This document shows positions 1 through 10,372 of a stretch of DNA of 64,000 bases, piece after piece. Numbering within the stretch: the stretch's first letter is position 1; every line of letters starts with the position of its first letter. The notes beneath the pieces were generated by a model that was given only the letters and a program-made list of their open reading frames with translations, did not search any database and was not told where the DNA came from. Source of the DNA: Echinometra lucunter (taxonomy: Eukaryota > Echinodermata > Echinoidea > Camarodonta > Echinometridae); the NCBI GenBank assembly GCA_029962745.1, contig CM057159.1:32021050-32085049 (forward strand). Direction: 5' to 3'. Made by a program: the position numbers and the translations under genes.

Positions 1-238
1 AATGATCCGAAAATGAAACCCGGAAGGAGTGAAAATGGTAAAAGGGAGTGGTTGAGAAAGAGATATGGAAAGAGAAGAAGATGTGATTGAAATATTAGCT
101 TACATCCATGAATACTACGTTTACTCGTTAAATGAAACATACTTTTACTTTCTGCATTTTCAGTAAATAATTGAATTTATTACCAGTTTGACAAGCGAGA
201 TAGGAAATACATTAAGATGTTATGATCAACTGTAGATT

Positions 239-317
239 TTAACCCACTGGCTATACGGGAACCTGATGCACCCCTTATTAGTACTGGAATATATGAATTC
301 AGTAGTCAACGGGTTAA
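239..317. mobile_element. 79-bp piggyBac-like MITE
   Basis: The segment starts TTAA-CCC and ends GGG-TTAA, the target-site and tip arrangement of piggyBac-superfamily elements. Its inner right part (ATATATGAATTCAG then AGTCAACGGG) recurs at the right end of a second TTAA-bounded element at 51,851-52,016, which supports a real family. It has no coding capacity. The assignment rests on the TTAA duplication, the CCC/GGG tips and the second copy. Confidence 0.55.
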
Positions 318-1576
318 GGTCAACCATGAAAAGGTGTTTTTTTCTAAGATATCATTCAAAGACGTTTAACTTTATTCTCTAGATATGCAGGACTGGAAAT
401 CGACTCTCTGTAAGGAAGTGTATTTATAATAGAGATCACCTTTCCCGTTCTTTTATTGTAATTGAAATCCGGCTTCACTGAATGTCTTAGAACAGGTGTC
501 ACCATGTTTATAGTTAAAGGTAACCAGCACACCCCTCCCCCTTACTTCTTTCTTGTAGAGCAAGTCACTCTCAGTGCTATAGATATGTTTGTTTGTTTGT
601 GGGTTTTTGTTCTTGGTTGGGTTTTGTTTTTTTTTTGTTGTTTTTTTTTGGAGGAGGGGGGGGGGGTTTTTTTTGCAAGCTGACTTTTGCAACTGGCTGC
701 AAGCATATAAAGCGTGCTTCTTACACTGAGTCCCTCCTTTCTCGTATTTATATATGCATATTTTATGCATCAAGTGTGCAAAATCCATTCTTATGATACA
801 TTTTCTCATTTCTATGCAATTTCTCATATTGTATTCGAAAATGTATGAAATGTAATGAATCGAATGTAAAATATCGTATTGATGCAATTGATATAAACAT
901 GCATGTTTCATAATGTCGATGATAGGAATCAATAAATCAACCAAGCAATCAATTATTACCGTCAGTCAATGAAAATAGTATGATGCATTCCTATCTCTTA
1001 CAATGCTGATGTCACGTATATGTGACAAAGAGACTTTGCATTTTCAATCGGCCATAAATCCACTTAGAAAGATGTATATGTGATGAAAATATGCCAAAGT
1101 TTAGAGGACAAATCTAGTATTTAAAATATCTATCAGTCACTATATGCTACCTTAAGATTTGTTTTAGAAAACTGCAGATTTTGGAAAGGATACATTCTAA
1201 CTTTAGCATAAAACAATAGCAAACATGTGATAAAGGAAAACATAAAGGTCAAGAGGGAAGCTCAGTGCTGTTTCACTATAATTTTCATGCATGACATTGA
1301 GTTAACAGGAATACTTAGTTTTATTTGTAAAGGTAATAACTTTTCTACAACTTTTTTGTACAAGATATTTGTATAAAATTTAGTGTTGAAGATTTGCAGG
1401 CATGTCAAAAGTAAGAATTGTCCATGAATTGGGGGAATCTTGAACATGTTGAAACAAACAAAACGCCTTGGCACTATAAGAGTTAAAGATGGAATGAGTT
1501 CAAATCCTGAGATCACAATTCACAAGAAACTATTTCAAAGCAATAAGGAAAGGTTGATCAGATAGAGCATAAAACT
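318..1576. other. Intergenic, no gene recognised
   Basis: This A+T-rich stretch holds a T-rich tract followed by a G run near 620-680 and scattered short open frames on both strands. None shows a domain, codon bias or plausible splice borders. Confidence 0.6.
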
Positions 1577-1654
1577 GGGAAGCGTTTCATCCGAAAGTTG
1601 CCATAGTAACGATGCTTCTCAGCCAGACTTGTCAGACAACAAATGTTGAAATGC
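1577..1654 (+). mobile_element. Internally deleted MITE copy (family of 8,478-8,637)
   Basis: The tip GGGAAGCGTTTCAT, the inner block TTGCCATAGTAACGATGCTT, and the later TTGTCAGAC and ACAAATGTTGA blocks occur in the same order in the longer copy at 8,478-8,637, which lies in the opposite orientation. Here the stretch between tip and inner block is missing, so this is a shortened derivative. A C homopolymer follows directly. Confidence 0.6.
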
Positions 1655-2860
1655 CCCCCCCCCCCCGGAGTATAACTTAAAAATGATAATATATGAACTC
1701 GATCTTGCTCTAAAAGGTAGCACATATGCTAGGCTTTTTTATTTTTTAGAAGATCCCTTCACACATCCTTTCGTCACCTTTCTATGTCGTATTCGTGTAT
1801 TTTATGCTTTTTGCAATGTTTATACATATTCTAGTTTTTGTTAAATGTGGAATCTGAATCTAAAAAAATCAAATCAAATCGAATCAAATTACTGTCTTGT
1901 ACCATCAAATTTTCATTGTACCATGGGTACTGTGGTATTTTTATGAGGGTGCAGAACCCCTTTTATGAGAAAAGTACATAACTGTGAAATAATATGAGTT
2001 AATGGTGGTAATCTGAAGATGAAAAACTGGGGGGGGGGGGGTGTTTCCCAAAGATTTAAGTCTGATTAAAGTCGCACTTAAATTCCTATTTGCGTGCTCT
2101 ATATTACGCATCACCCTGTTGGGTCAGATCATGCTCAGGGGACGCGCACTATTGGAAGTCTATCAATGAGATTACGCGTTGAACTCTTTGTGAAACACCT
2201 CCAGGTCACTTTGGCTTTCGTAATTCCTTGTCCTTCATTGGTCAATGTGCTTCTCTCATAAAAACTTATGTCTCTTTGAAGTAAAATATAGGATAAAAAT
2301 ACACTGTGTTTTTGCTTGTACATTTTTTGTTCAATAAACATGTCATAATGATTAAAGGGGAAAAAAGAAAAAAAAAACATGCACTAGATGCATATTTACT
2401 GCATGTGAAGGACTACTCCCTTTCATGAGGCGGACGCTCTGTCTATCATGTCTATAGAGCCAACATGCCCGGTGGAGGGAATACAATTTAAAAAGGAATC
2501 TCTATTTCGGATTTCAAGATAAAAATGAATATCCTCTTCTAAACTGTTGTAAAGTATTGTGACTGACTGCTTTTCAGTTCATTTGAAGTTTCATTTAAAA
2601 ATGATATTTTCAGTGCTGCTTGAAATCGATATATTCTTATTGCAAAAATTGCCATTCTTCGAATATTATAAGCTCATTTTAAATGTCACAAAAAAGGATC
2701 AGGGATAATTTGAGGATTATTGAAAGTGTGTTGGCAGCACAAACGAGTTACATGCTTAACAATAATTGATATCCCTAAATATCCCTGAATTGTATTGCCA
2801 ATGTTTTAAATACATACACAGGTGGAACAAATAACATGTAATCACTACTACCTTTACACT
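1655..2860. other. Intergenic, no gene recognised
   Basis: The stretch carries a poly-C run near 1,652-1,668 and a poly-G run near 2,030-2,041. No coding exon, RNA gene or bounded element was recognised on either strand. Confidence 0.55.
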
Positions 2861-3094
2861 CAAGGACGGCGCCAGGGTATTTTGATAGGGGCAAGATGAC
2901 CCATAGGTGAATTTATTTAGATGTTAAATGAAAAATAGCGGTATTATATAGGTGCATGGCCCAGTTCTCTCATTTCCCATGCTCTTCTTTCTTCGTTCTC
3001 CCCTTTTTCTTCTTTTCCTCCTCTTTTTTTTTTTTTTTTTGATCACTAGAAAAATCATAGGGCGTCCTGCCCACCTCCTCTAGCGCCGCCCCTG
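2861..3094. mobile_element. hAT-like MITE, 234 bp
   Basis: The left tip CAAGGACGGCGCCAG and the reverse complement of the right tip CAGGGGCGGCGCTAG match at 12 of 15 positions. The CAGGG-type tip is typical of hAT elements. The flanking octamers TTTACACT and TTTGCACG match at 6 of 8 positions, as expected for an aged 8-bp hAT duplication. The interior block GGCAAGATGACCCATAGGTG recurs inverted in the element at 47,967-48,208, so the two are one family. Confidence 0.7.
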
Positions 3095-4067
3095 TTTGCA
3101 CGTGACATTTTGGCAAGGAGTGAATTTATATGTAAATTATAGATTAACACAAGTCATGTTCTCGCGACAAAATGGCCACAAAATGCATTTCCTTCCAAAT
3201 GTAGACCTATGTCAATCAAATGTATTTGAAATGAAATGAAATGAAATAAATACAAAGTTCGTACCTTGGCAAATACAAGTTACACAGATACATTGGCAAA
3301 ATAAATGTGCGTGGAGAAACATGGGTAAAAAAAAAAAAAAACTCCACTCGTTTCTATTTAAGCCCTTCTAAAAAAATTATTTCCTTTTAACATTTAACGG
3401 CGTATATCTTCACCCACTGCAACGCCCTCAACAAATAGAATGGATTATGGTTTTATTTTTAATGTAAGGACAATTCAAGATTTTTTTTTTTTTTTTTTTT
3501 TTTTTGCTAGAAAGGAAGTTCTTGGTAGATCAACTTCTAAGTAAAAAAATTCATAGTAGTTATCCACAAAACTTTTGCACATCTAATATGTCAAATCCGA
3601 AGAGTAAATTCTCAGTGGCTTGTAAGTAAAACACAATAGTATTTTAAACAATTTTTCTTTGATTATCGGCTTATAATGAAATGTATATTGCGATTATAAA
3701 ATAGCACACGCTAAATATTTTACAGATCTCAATATATCAACAGATCAAGGAAACTTCTAGCTTTGTAGCTGACACAGGAAATATAGCAATATTTACTGCC
3801 AGTGGAACAAAATACGCCATTAAAGTTGGTTTCAGACAGTCTAGCAGTGACAAGCAAAATAATACATCACAGGCAAGAACTAAACATGTTTTCTACAGAA
3901 AGATCCTCTTGCACTCAAATTAGAGTTAACTTATAACCAGTTTGCAGTACATTTTACTTATTGGTCATATCGGTTATACTTGACTCAACACAAATACATG
4001 GCTGTTTTGGTTTGGGTGTTTTACCCAAATTGCCTAAAATTTGACCCAAAGCTTTTTAGGGTCTGAC
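3095..4067. other. Intergenic or 3' flank, no gene recognised
   Basis: A+T-rich DNA with T and A homopolymers (for example 3,481-3,505). It lies downstream of gene A on the minus strand and may hold its 3' UTR or further exons, but none could be supported. Confidence 0.45.
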
Positions 4068-4078
4068 CTAATCTTTAC

Positions 4079-4351
4079 AGGGGCTATCAAACTGCCAGAA
4101 TGAGGGCCCCTTCACATGGGGGAAATGATACACTCCAGCATATCTGATGTCAAATCGTATGTCATCTTGCCACACGAGAACAGGACGCGCGTTGCCGATG
4201 TGTCCCACCTGGTAGTAGTTGTTCTTGAAGTCGATCCAATAAGAGTTGGTATCAATACCATTGCATTGCATCTTATCGTCCCACGCACCCTTCAAAGCGT
4301 AAATAGTCATTAGGCTCCGCTTTATATTCAACCATTTATACTGGCATATCC
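4079..4351 (-). CDS. Gene A exon: C-terminal half of a Methyltransf_FA (farnesoic acid O-methyltransferase-like) domain
   Basis: The exon reads on the minus strand from an acceptor (CTCACAG before 4,351) to a donor GTAAAG after 4,079. It is 273 nt long and phase 1 at both ends, like the other gene A exons. The translation contains SYWIDFKNNYYQVGHIG, then VLVWQDDIRFDIRYAGV, and ends around FWQFDSP. This fits the C-terminal pattern of the Methyltransf_FA family: an FWI-like strand, a short loop to VG-G, a W-D segment, then YVGV and a final W-F. These domains are usually extracellular modules in marine invertebrates, and no catalytic role should be assumed. If the donor is not used, the frame closes at a TAG at 4,068-4,070, so this could also be the last exon. 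The domain match is fairly strong; the exon end is uncertain. Confidence 0.72.
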
Positions 4352-4841
4352 CTGTGAGTTGGGGAAAAGGATAAGTTTTAGCTTAAGGTCATATTTTCTT
4401 AATTCTTATTCAGGGTTTATAATACGGCAAAAAATATCCTTTCATGTATCAGTTTTATCTACGGTGATCGGTGATCGTGCAGCCGCCGTGCTATTTTTGA
4501 ATGTCTGAGTCCACAGACAAATCGTACGTTTGCTGCAAGATCAGCCCGAGGCTTCTCCTCGCATCCTCTGCACTAGTGGACTCTTTTTTTCTACCTTAAT
4601 TTCCGTTCCAAAGGATGTCAGTTTAATTTCTATGAAAGAGAGTGAATATATATATATATTTATATATGCAGCAATGGAAATGGACACCTGAAAAACCACT
4701 TGAGGTCGGGACACTTGAGGTCGAGACACCTCGAGTCGACAATGGGACAACCTATGGGTGCCTGATATACCGGCCTGCATGTTATTTTGCTCAAAAATCT
4801 TCTAAGTCCCGTTGTCTCCCATTTTCATTTCTTTCAGAGTT
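4352..4841. other. Gene A intron sequence, left part
   Basis: Between the last two recognised gene A exons. It holds a short TA run near 4,648-4,668 and an imperfect repeat of CACTTGAGGTCG words at 4,697-4,735. No exon was recognised. Confidence 0.5.
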
Positions 4842-4845
4842 GATA

Positions 4846-4895
<50 letters not shown>
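4842..4895. repeat. (TA)n microsatellite
   Basis: A nearly pure TA dinucleotide run of about 54 bp, bordering the left arm of the Penelope-like element. Confidence 0.95.
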
Positions 4896-4898
<3 letters not shown>

Positions 4899-4946
4899 GT
4901 GACCAGTCTCGGTGATGTACGTTTGCGGTTCTTCGTCATATTATAT

Positions 4947-6138
4947 GTGTGATCCGAAAAGGGGGGTTTACGAAGAGGGCCGTTGCAAGACATAATATAC
5001 CACCAATTAAGACCAAGCTTTCCGGCACCTGCCCTTCATCAGGATCTGGAATCAAAATAATAAAAACGACAGTACAGTACAGTGCACATATGAAATGACA
5101 ATAAATACATCAACAAAAAGAACATAAGTTATGAAACGACAAACATATAGACGGCAGAAATATACAAAAATAAGATAGAAACGGTAGGAATCAGTCAATA
5201 TACAAGAATATACAAGAAATGGCCAATAACCTTCCTGATTTCGGTATGAGTATTTGAATTTATTGTGTGTTTCTAGTGTGCTTGAGCTATGGTGAAGTGA
5301 TATGGCGTTTCTGGGGGTCAATGTTTACTTAGGCGTGAAGGCGGATGGTTATTGGTCTGCATTGATACCACGTGGTCTTAAGGTTTGTAGTTTGGATATC
5401 CAATGAGACTCTCGTTTCATAATGGTGTCATGGTGCTTTGTTTTGACTATTTCGATGCCAGTGATGTTGATGTTTTGAACTGAGTGTCCCGGGAGGTTGG
5501 AGTGTATAGTGTATGGTGAAGTCTTGCTGTTTGGCTTGTTTTTGTTGGTTGGTAACTTCTAGTGTTATTTAGGCGTGTATATGGCGTTGTCTCTGTCTTT
5601 CCTTCGTATTGCATATTGCATTTAGTACATGTGAGGAGGTATATTGCCCAGGATGATTTACAATTGATGTGATCGCGTATTTGGAACTTCTGTCAGGTGG
5701 AGGTGCTTGTGAACGTGGTTGTATCTTGAATGTGTTGATGAAGTGAGCATTTTTTTTTTTTTGGCGTTGCATTTGTAGAATCCTAGCTGTGGCGTGGGAT
5801 TGTCTGTCTCAGCTAGAGGGATGGTTGAGTTGTTGGCGTGGTTATTGTTGCTGGTGGTGATATATTCTTGTATATTTTTGTATATTAATTGATTTTTTTT
5901 TACTGTTTCTACCTTATTTTTGTATATTTCTGCCGTCTATATGTTTATCCTTTCATAACTTAGTTCTTTTTGTTGATGTATTTATTGTCATTTCATATGT
6001 GCACTGTACTGTACTGTCGTCATTATTATGACTGATTCCAGATCCTGATAAAGGGCAGGTGCCCGAAAGCTTGGTCTTAATTGGTGGTATATTATGTCTT
6101 GCAACGGCCCTCTTCGTAAACCCCCCTTTTCGGATCAC

Positions 6139-6140
<2 letters not shown>
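4947..6140 (-). mobile_element. Degenerate Penelope-like retroelement with inverted terminal arms
   Basis: Two arms of about 270-285 bp, at 4,947-5,214 and 5,857-6,140, are inverted copies of each other; shared blocks include TGTGATCCGAAAAGG, TCTTGCAACGGCCCTC and ACAGTACAGTACAGTG. The loop encodes on the minus strand the C-terminal GIY-YIG endonuclease region of a Penelope-like element. Such elements are known to carry terminal repeats in direct or inverted orientation. The arm ends hold a CTGATGA...GAAA-type core like the hammerhead motif reported in Penelope-element terminal repeats. The element is 5'-truncated: no reverse-transcriptase domain is visible. It lies in an intron of gene A, in the same orientation as the gene. 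Confidence 0.7.
5352..5645 (-). pseudogene. Penelope-like GIY-YIG endonuclease fragment
   Basis: On the minus strand one frame gives NLPGHSVQNINITGIEI, then RESHWISKLQTLRPRGIN and a stop near 5,352. Slightly upstream, in another frame, comes CTKCNMQYEGKT. This matches the C-terminal part of Penelope-like polyproteins: a C-x2-C...Y-x-G-x-T beginning of the GIY-YIG domain, then NLPGHS, the RE-x2-WI glutamate block and a final L-x-P-x-G-x-N. A frameshift lies between the two parts and the 5' portion is missing, so it is a dead fragment. Confidence 0.72.

Positions 6141-6214
<74 letters not shown>
6138..6214. repeat. Compound (AC)n (TACA)n (TA)n microsatellite
   Basis: An AC run, a short TACA run and a TA run follow one another directly at the outer border of the Penelope-like right arm. 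With the TA run at 4,842-4,895, the element is bracketed by microsatellites. Confidence 0.93.
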
Positions 6215-6215
<1 letters not shown>

Positions 6216-6734
6216 TCTTCCGTGCTGGGGATTATTATCGGCCCTGAGTCATCACAATTACCATCCCCGTTATCAGCGCAAAGCCCGAATTATCTTTTTC
6301 TCCTACGTCATGCAGGTTGTTTCAGTCATTGTGAAATGTCTATATACAGGGCCGGTACCCAGCGTTCCCACGAACATTTCCCAATTCGGGTTAAGGGAGC
6401 TCCCATACTAGTACATTAAAACCAACAGGCACAAAAATAAATAAATGAATGATAATTCTAGTTCAAAAGACTAGTTCCAGAGCCTCATTTTGGACTGGGT
6501 CATGTTGGTCATGTTGGTGGTGGCACATATATCTACCACATCCTGGGTCAAGTTCCCCCCCCCCCCCGCCCCACCCCCAGCGTTATTTGCCATTGTTACC
6601 ATATTATTCCCTTATTATACTTGATTATTTATAGAGAATTTGAGTCAATAAATTGTCTCTAAGAATCGATCAATCCAACCTCGACGGCAAATTATTACAG
6701 TAAACCAGTATCCCCACTGACCATGCTGACTCAC

Positions 6735-6917
6735 CAATTGTGACCATCTTTGTATCAACTAGATATTTATTCTTATCAGCTAGAATGACGAGTCCCATTT
6801 GTCCCCTATGTGTGAACGCGATTCGAGATCGCGAAGTTTCGAATTCCTTCAGTAAGAACATTCCAGGTGCGCGAGTATCTGGTGGGCTTTTTGGACCGTA
6901 GCTTCCCATACACTCAT
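6735..6917 (-). CDS. Gene A exon: probable N-terminal half of the Methyltransf_FA domain
   Basis: The minus-strand exon follows an acceptor ending TACAG and stops at a GTGAGT donor. It is 183 nt and phase 1 at both ends. The translation runs from ECMGSYGPKSPPD through FLLKEFETSRSRIAFTHRG to ADKNKYLVDTKMVTIG. The first part resembles the linker after an EGF-like module. The later part would correspond to the strand region of a Methyltransf_FA domain before the conserved FWI block, which sits in the next exon. The evidence is position, phase and order, since this half of the domain is weakly conserved. No frameshift or stop was seen. Confidence 0.62.
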
Positions 6918-7925
6918 CTGTATAGGTTTAATACACAACACATATCTGAAAACTTGGTATCTATCAGTGCCATTATACTTACGATTACTATTATTATAAT
7001 CGGGAGGAGAGATCTATACACTGTGATTAAGTTTGCTTTTCCCCCTTCCAGGCCTAGGTGACACTAAAATTGAATTATTTATCACCTGTTCATTGAGCCC
7101 CATGATTTGACCTTAAAAGAGAATCTCGAGTGTTAGGAAATGTGAAACGAAATTACTGATCCCTTATATTACACTCTTGAAACGATTCAGTTAAAACTGA
7201 CTGAACGAAAGGGTCAGCAAGGTGCAACTTTTATTTTAGTAATTTCTGACTATTTTCTTATTTGTGTGTGGTGGGGGGTGTGCGTGTGTGTGTGTGTGTA
7301 TGTGTCATTTTTGACTATTTTCTAGTAGGCAGTCAGTTTTGACTAGAATATAAGATATTTGACTAGACATAATTATTAGTTGCACCCAACTGACTCTTAA
7401 TCTAGTCATTTTGACTGAATCGATTAGAAATATCGTGCAAAAAAAGTTTCCTGAAAGGGTTTTTTTGTTGTTGTTTGTTTGTTTTTTAATGCCATCACAT
7501 TATTTTGAAATTTAACACCAGAAAGGAGCATTCTGGCCAAATATTCATGCCACAAGTAAGTGTGGTCCCAATTATATTTCTTTATGTGTGCAGTGCATAT
7601 TCTTTCCTTTTTATGGAGTGAATTTCTGATCATGTAGATGATTCCAAAGCCTTTGCCGTTGCTGGTTCTTTCGCAGTGCAATTCCATGACCAGAGTTTTC
7701 CCTTGTCTCTAAGTGAGAACTTAAAGATTAGGTAGAACTTCTGGGCCCCGTACCCACATGGTACACTCACTGCACCATGTTCAGCCAGTCAAATTCAAGG
7801 TTTCCATGAAAGTTACCATTGATGGCAAAGTTACAATCAGTGGTAATGCAGGGGGATTTAGGTCATGGAATTCCTCCCTTATCTTTAAATAAGCTATCGT
7901 GCTTGTGTAGATCAGTTATACTTAC
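6918..7925. other. Gene A intron
   Basis: Contains a GT-rich microsatellite near 7,264-7,302 and a T-rich tract near 7,460-7,490. A minus-strand frame at 7,687-7,600 gives GKGFGIIYM, which faintly recalls the end of a CUB domain, but no splice sites support it. Confidence 0.5.
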
Positions 7926-8018
7926 ATTCACAGTAGCGTGTACTGAAACCAAAGGGGCAATCGCAAGATGAAACGTAACCTTGATACACGATGCTACGTC
8001 CCCCGTGCTGACAAGGGC
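7926..8018 (-). CDS. Gene A exon: EGF-like domain
   Basis: The minus-strand exon runs from an acceptor ending AACAG to a GTAAG donor. It is 93 nt and phase 1 at both ends, the classic form of a shuffled EGF exon. The translation contains PCQHGGRSIVYQGYVSSCDC, then CPFGFSTRYCE. The C-x2-HGG start, the C-x-C pair and the C-x-F-G-F-x4-C ending match the second half of an EGF-like domain. No calcium-binding consensus is visible. EGF-like modules act in extracellular binding, so the gene product is probably secreted or displayed at the cell surface. Confidence 0.78.
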
Positions 8019-8477
8019 CTGTTTACAAAGATGTCAAATGCAGAAACGAAAGAAAAACAGAAACAGCTACAACCTTATTCGAGCACAGGAAAATATTCGG
8101 GAAACTGCTTATAAATGCTGATTGGATTTAGAACCCATGTGCAGTGTGTACCAAAACCATGGAGAAAATATTTGAAAATACATCTGATGTTAAAAATCAT
8201 TAAATGATTATTCACCAAAAAATAATTTTGAGATGGCAAGCATATGAAATTCAAAAAAAAAAAAAAAAAAATCTACAAAATTTTTTTCTGAAAAGAAAAG
8301 GAAGAAAAGAAATCACAATCAGAAACAAGCTGACTAGTCTTGCCAAAGTTCCTCCACACGTTTTGTACAATTTGCCTTTCAAAAGACGATAAGGGCGGAG
8401 TATTTGCCCGTACTCAGTTTTCGGTCTCTCAACTCATCGTACCTTACCTATACTTCTCCGCCTTCTATCTCCATCCT
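8019..8477. other. Gene A intron
   Basis: A+T-rich with an A run near 8,251-8,270. No exon was recognised. Confidence 0.5.
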
Positions 8478-8637
8478 GCGGAGCGTTTCATCAACATTTG
8501 TCGTCTGACAAGTTGTCAGATCTGACATCTTTCCTTCACTTTGATTGGCTGAGAAGCATCGTTACTATGGCAACTGTCGGATAAAACAGACTTTGTCGGA
8601 TAAAACATCCGACAAGTCCTTTCATGAAACGCTTCCC
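8478..8637 (-). mobile_element. MITE with GCGTTTCAT terminal repeats
   Basis: The ends are inverted: the minus-strand left tip GGGAAGCGTTTCATGAA pairs with the other end's GCGGAGCGTTTCATCAA. A shorter relative lies at 1,577-1,654. The interior has smaller hairpins (GTCGGATAAAAC... and CTGACAAGTTGTCAGATC). It lies within a gene A intron. No superfamily could be assigned because the flanking duplication is unclear. Confidence 0.6.
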
Positions 8638-8735
8638 AGATCTTCCTCTTACATACGCACACGTCTCATTTCTCCCACACAAATTCACCCACGCACCCCT
8701 CCTCATCCGCAAGCTCACAACCCGGGCCCACCCCT

Positions 8736-8952
8736 TCAGCCCTCCCCCCCCCCCCGCCCCCCCCCCCCCCCTCTCTCTCTCTTATACCTTGATAAAACTA
8801 GTGGTATGGGGGCGTGTTAACTATTGGGTTTTATTGCATCCCGGGTAAAAAAAAAATTAAAAAAAATTGTGGTATGGGGATATAGGGTTAGGTTAATGGG
8901 ACATTTTGGTGTCATAGAATAAAAGAATGTCCGCAAAGCAATGTTTTCACAG

Positions 8953-8988
<36 letters not shown>

Positions 8989-9085
8989 CATATTTCAGGG
9001 ATACTTTCTTCTCTCTCTCTCTCTCTCTCTCTGTAACATGGCATATTCTTAATGATATCTCTCTCATCTACCCCCCCCCCCCTTT
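8736..9085. repeat. Poly-C, CT and TA simple repeats
   Basis: A cluster of low-complexity tracts: a C-rich run with CT repeats at about 8,736-8,782, a TA run at 8,957-8,988, a CT run at 9,011-9,033 and another C run near 9,070. Short frames over these tracts are artefacts. Confidence 0.9.
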
Positions 9086-9474
9086 CTCGACCTCTCCTTC
9101 TCTTTCTCTCTGTCTTTAATAAGTTTTGTCATAATATACCTTCTTGATTGTTTTCCCTACCATACTACCATACTTTTCCAATAGCAAAGAACAAGAGCTC
9201 TCTACCATAGTCACTTGTGAGCCAACAATAACATTCGGTTTACTTTAATCCAGCACTCCTCTCTTAACCGATGCTCCACACTAAAATTCTTCAGGATGCA
9301 TAGAGACTGTGTATTAATCGTGTATTAATAAATCATTTTTCTTCATTAAGGTCGATTTTCTCTCTTCGTTTGCTGCTTTTGAATGAAAGTATGGGATATC
9401 TGGACCAGAGGACATAATAATCGATATCTTGAAGTAACATCCCTAAAATCTGATAATTACAAATGATTATCTAC

Positions 9475-9624
9475 CTTGTGACATGCAAGCCACGGCAGCT
9501 GAATCGACCCCATTGGCATGATCTAGAAGTTTGCTCACGCTTGAGGGCGGACTGACTTCAACTAGGTTGGTTCTTCCACGAGATGGGCATATAACACGCA
9601 AACCTCCACGTATTCCTTCTGATC
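9475..9624 (-). CDS. Gene A exon: unassigned extracellular module
   Basis: The minus-strand exon follows a pyrimidine-rich acceptor ending CCAG and stops at a GTAGAT donor. It is 150 nt and phase 1 at both ends, so it fits the other three gene A exons without a frame change. The translation begins GSEGIRGGLRVICPSRGR and ends near DSAAVACMSQ. The VICPS start and the later AVAC cysteine faintly recall a HYR (hyalin repeat) module, but the exon is shorter than a full domain, so that name is only a suggestion. It is the most upstream gene A exon recognised. Confidence 0.55.
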
Positions 9625-9744
9625 CTGGAAAAAAAAGGAAACTGCGATCACTGATCACTCTTAAAACATCTTTTTTAAAAACCATGGGTGAAATGATGTT
9701 GGCTAAAATCGCTCGACATAGCTACAAAATCAATATTGGTTAAA

Positions 9745-10370
9745 AATGACTTAATCTTGCTCAGGTTAATGTTTTTCACGTTGATCAAAAAAACAAAAAG
9801 AAGAAAGAAGTGTATAGGACAAGAGAAGGCATGGTCTTGCAACTAATAGCTCTTTATTTAAACTCACCTGAGGCTGTGGACCATCTTGTCTCCCCCCCCC
9901 CCCCTTCCCCCGTCCCCCTCCCCTTATCAAACACACAGTGGGGTCGCCCTGTTACTAGTAGTGGCGGAAAACGGGTAGGGCGGATAGTACAATCTTTTAT
10001 TTTTTTTTTTTTTTGCTTTTGCTCTTACGTAGCGTTCTGTGTTATTTGGTACTTGTTAAACTTCTTGGTTACCATGGTTACGTTCTAACCAGTAGTGATT
10101 ATACAAACACTATTCCCGCCTTTCCTGCCAAAAGGATAGAGACCCTCTGATGTTCTGTTGGTAAATGTTTGATCACGGTTGATTAAAGTACCGATCTTTA
10201 ATTATTACTTATAAATATTGCAAAATATTTTTTCTTTGGTTTTTGTTTCATGATTAATAAAATACACACACACACACACATACCCTCACTAAAAAAAAAA
10301 AAAAACCGATCACGTGACCGATCAGCGCTTGCATGCAAGCGGGATAAGAAACATAATTGATGTGCATATA
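9745..10370. other. Intergenic or intronic, no gene recognised
   Basis: Holds a C run at 9,891-9,905, a T run near 9,999-10,013, a short AC run and an A run near 10,290-10,303. No exon was recognised. Confidence 0.5.
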
Positions 10371-10372
10371 TA

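Noticed and set aside
7600..7687. Possible CUB-domain exon (GKGFGIIYM) in gene A
   Set aside because: There is no acceptor or donor of the right phase, and the CUB core cysteines are missing.
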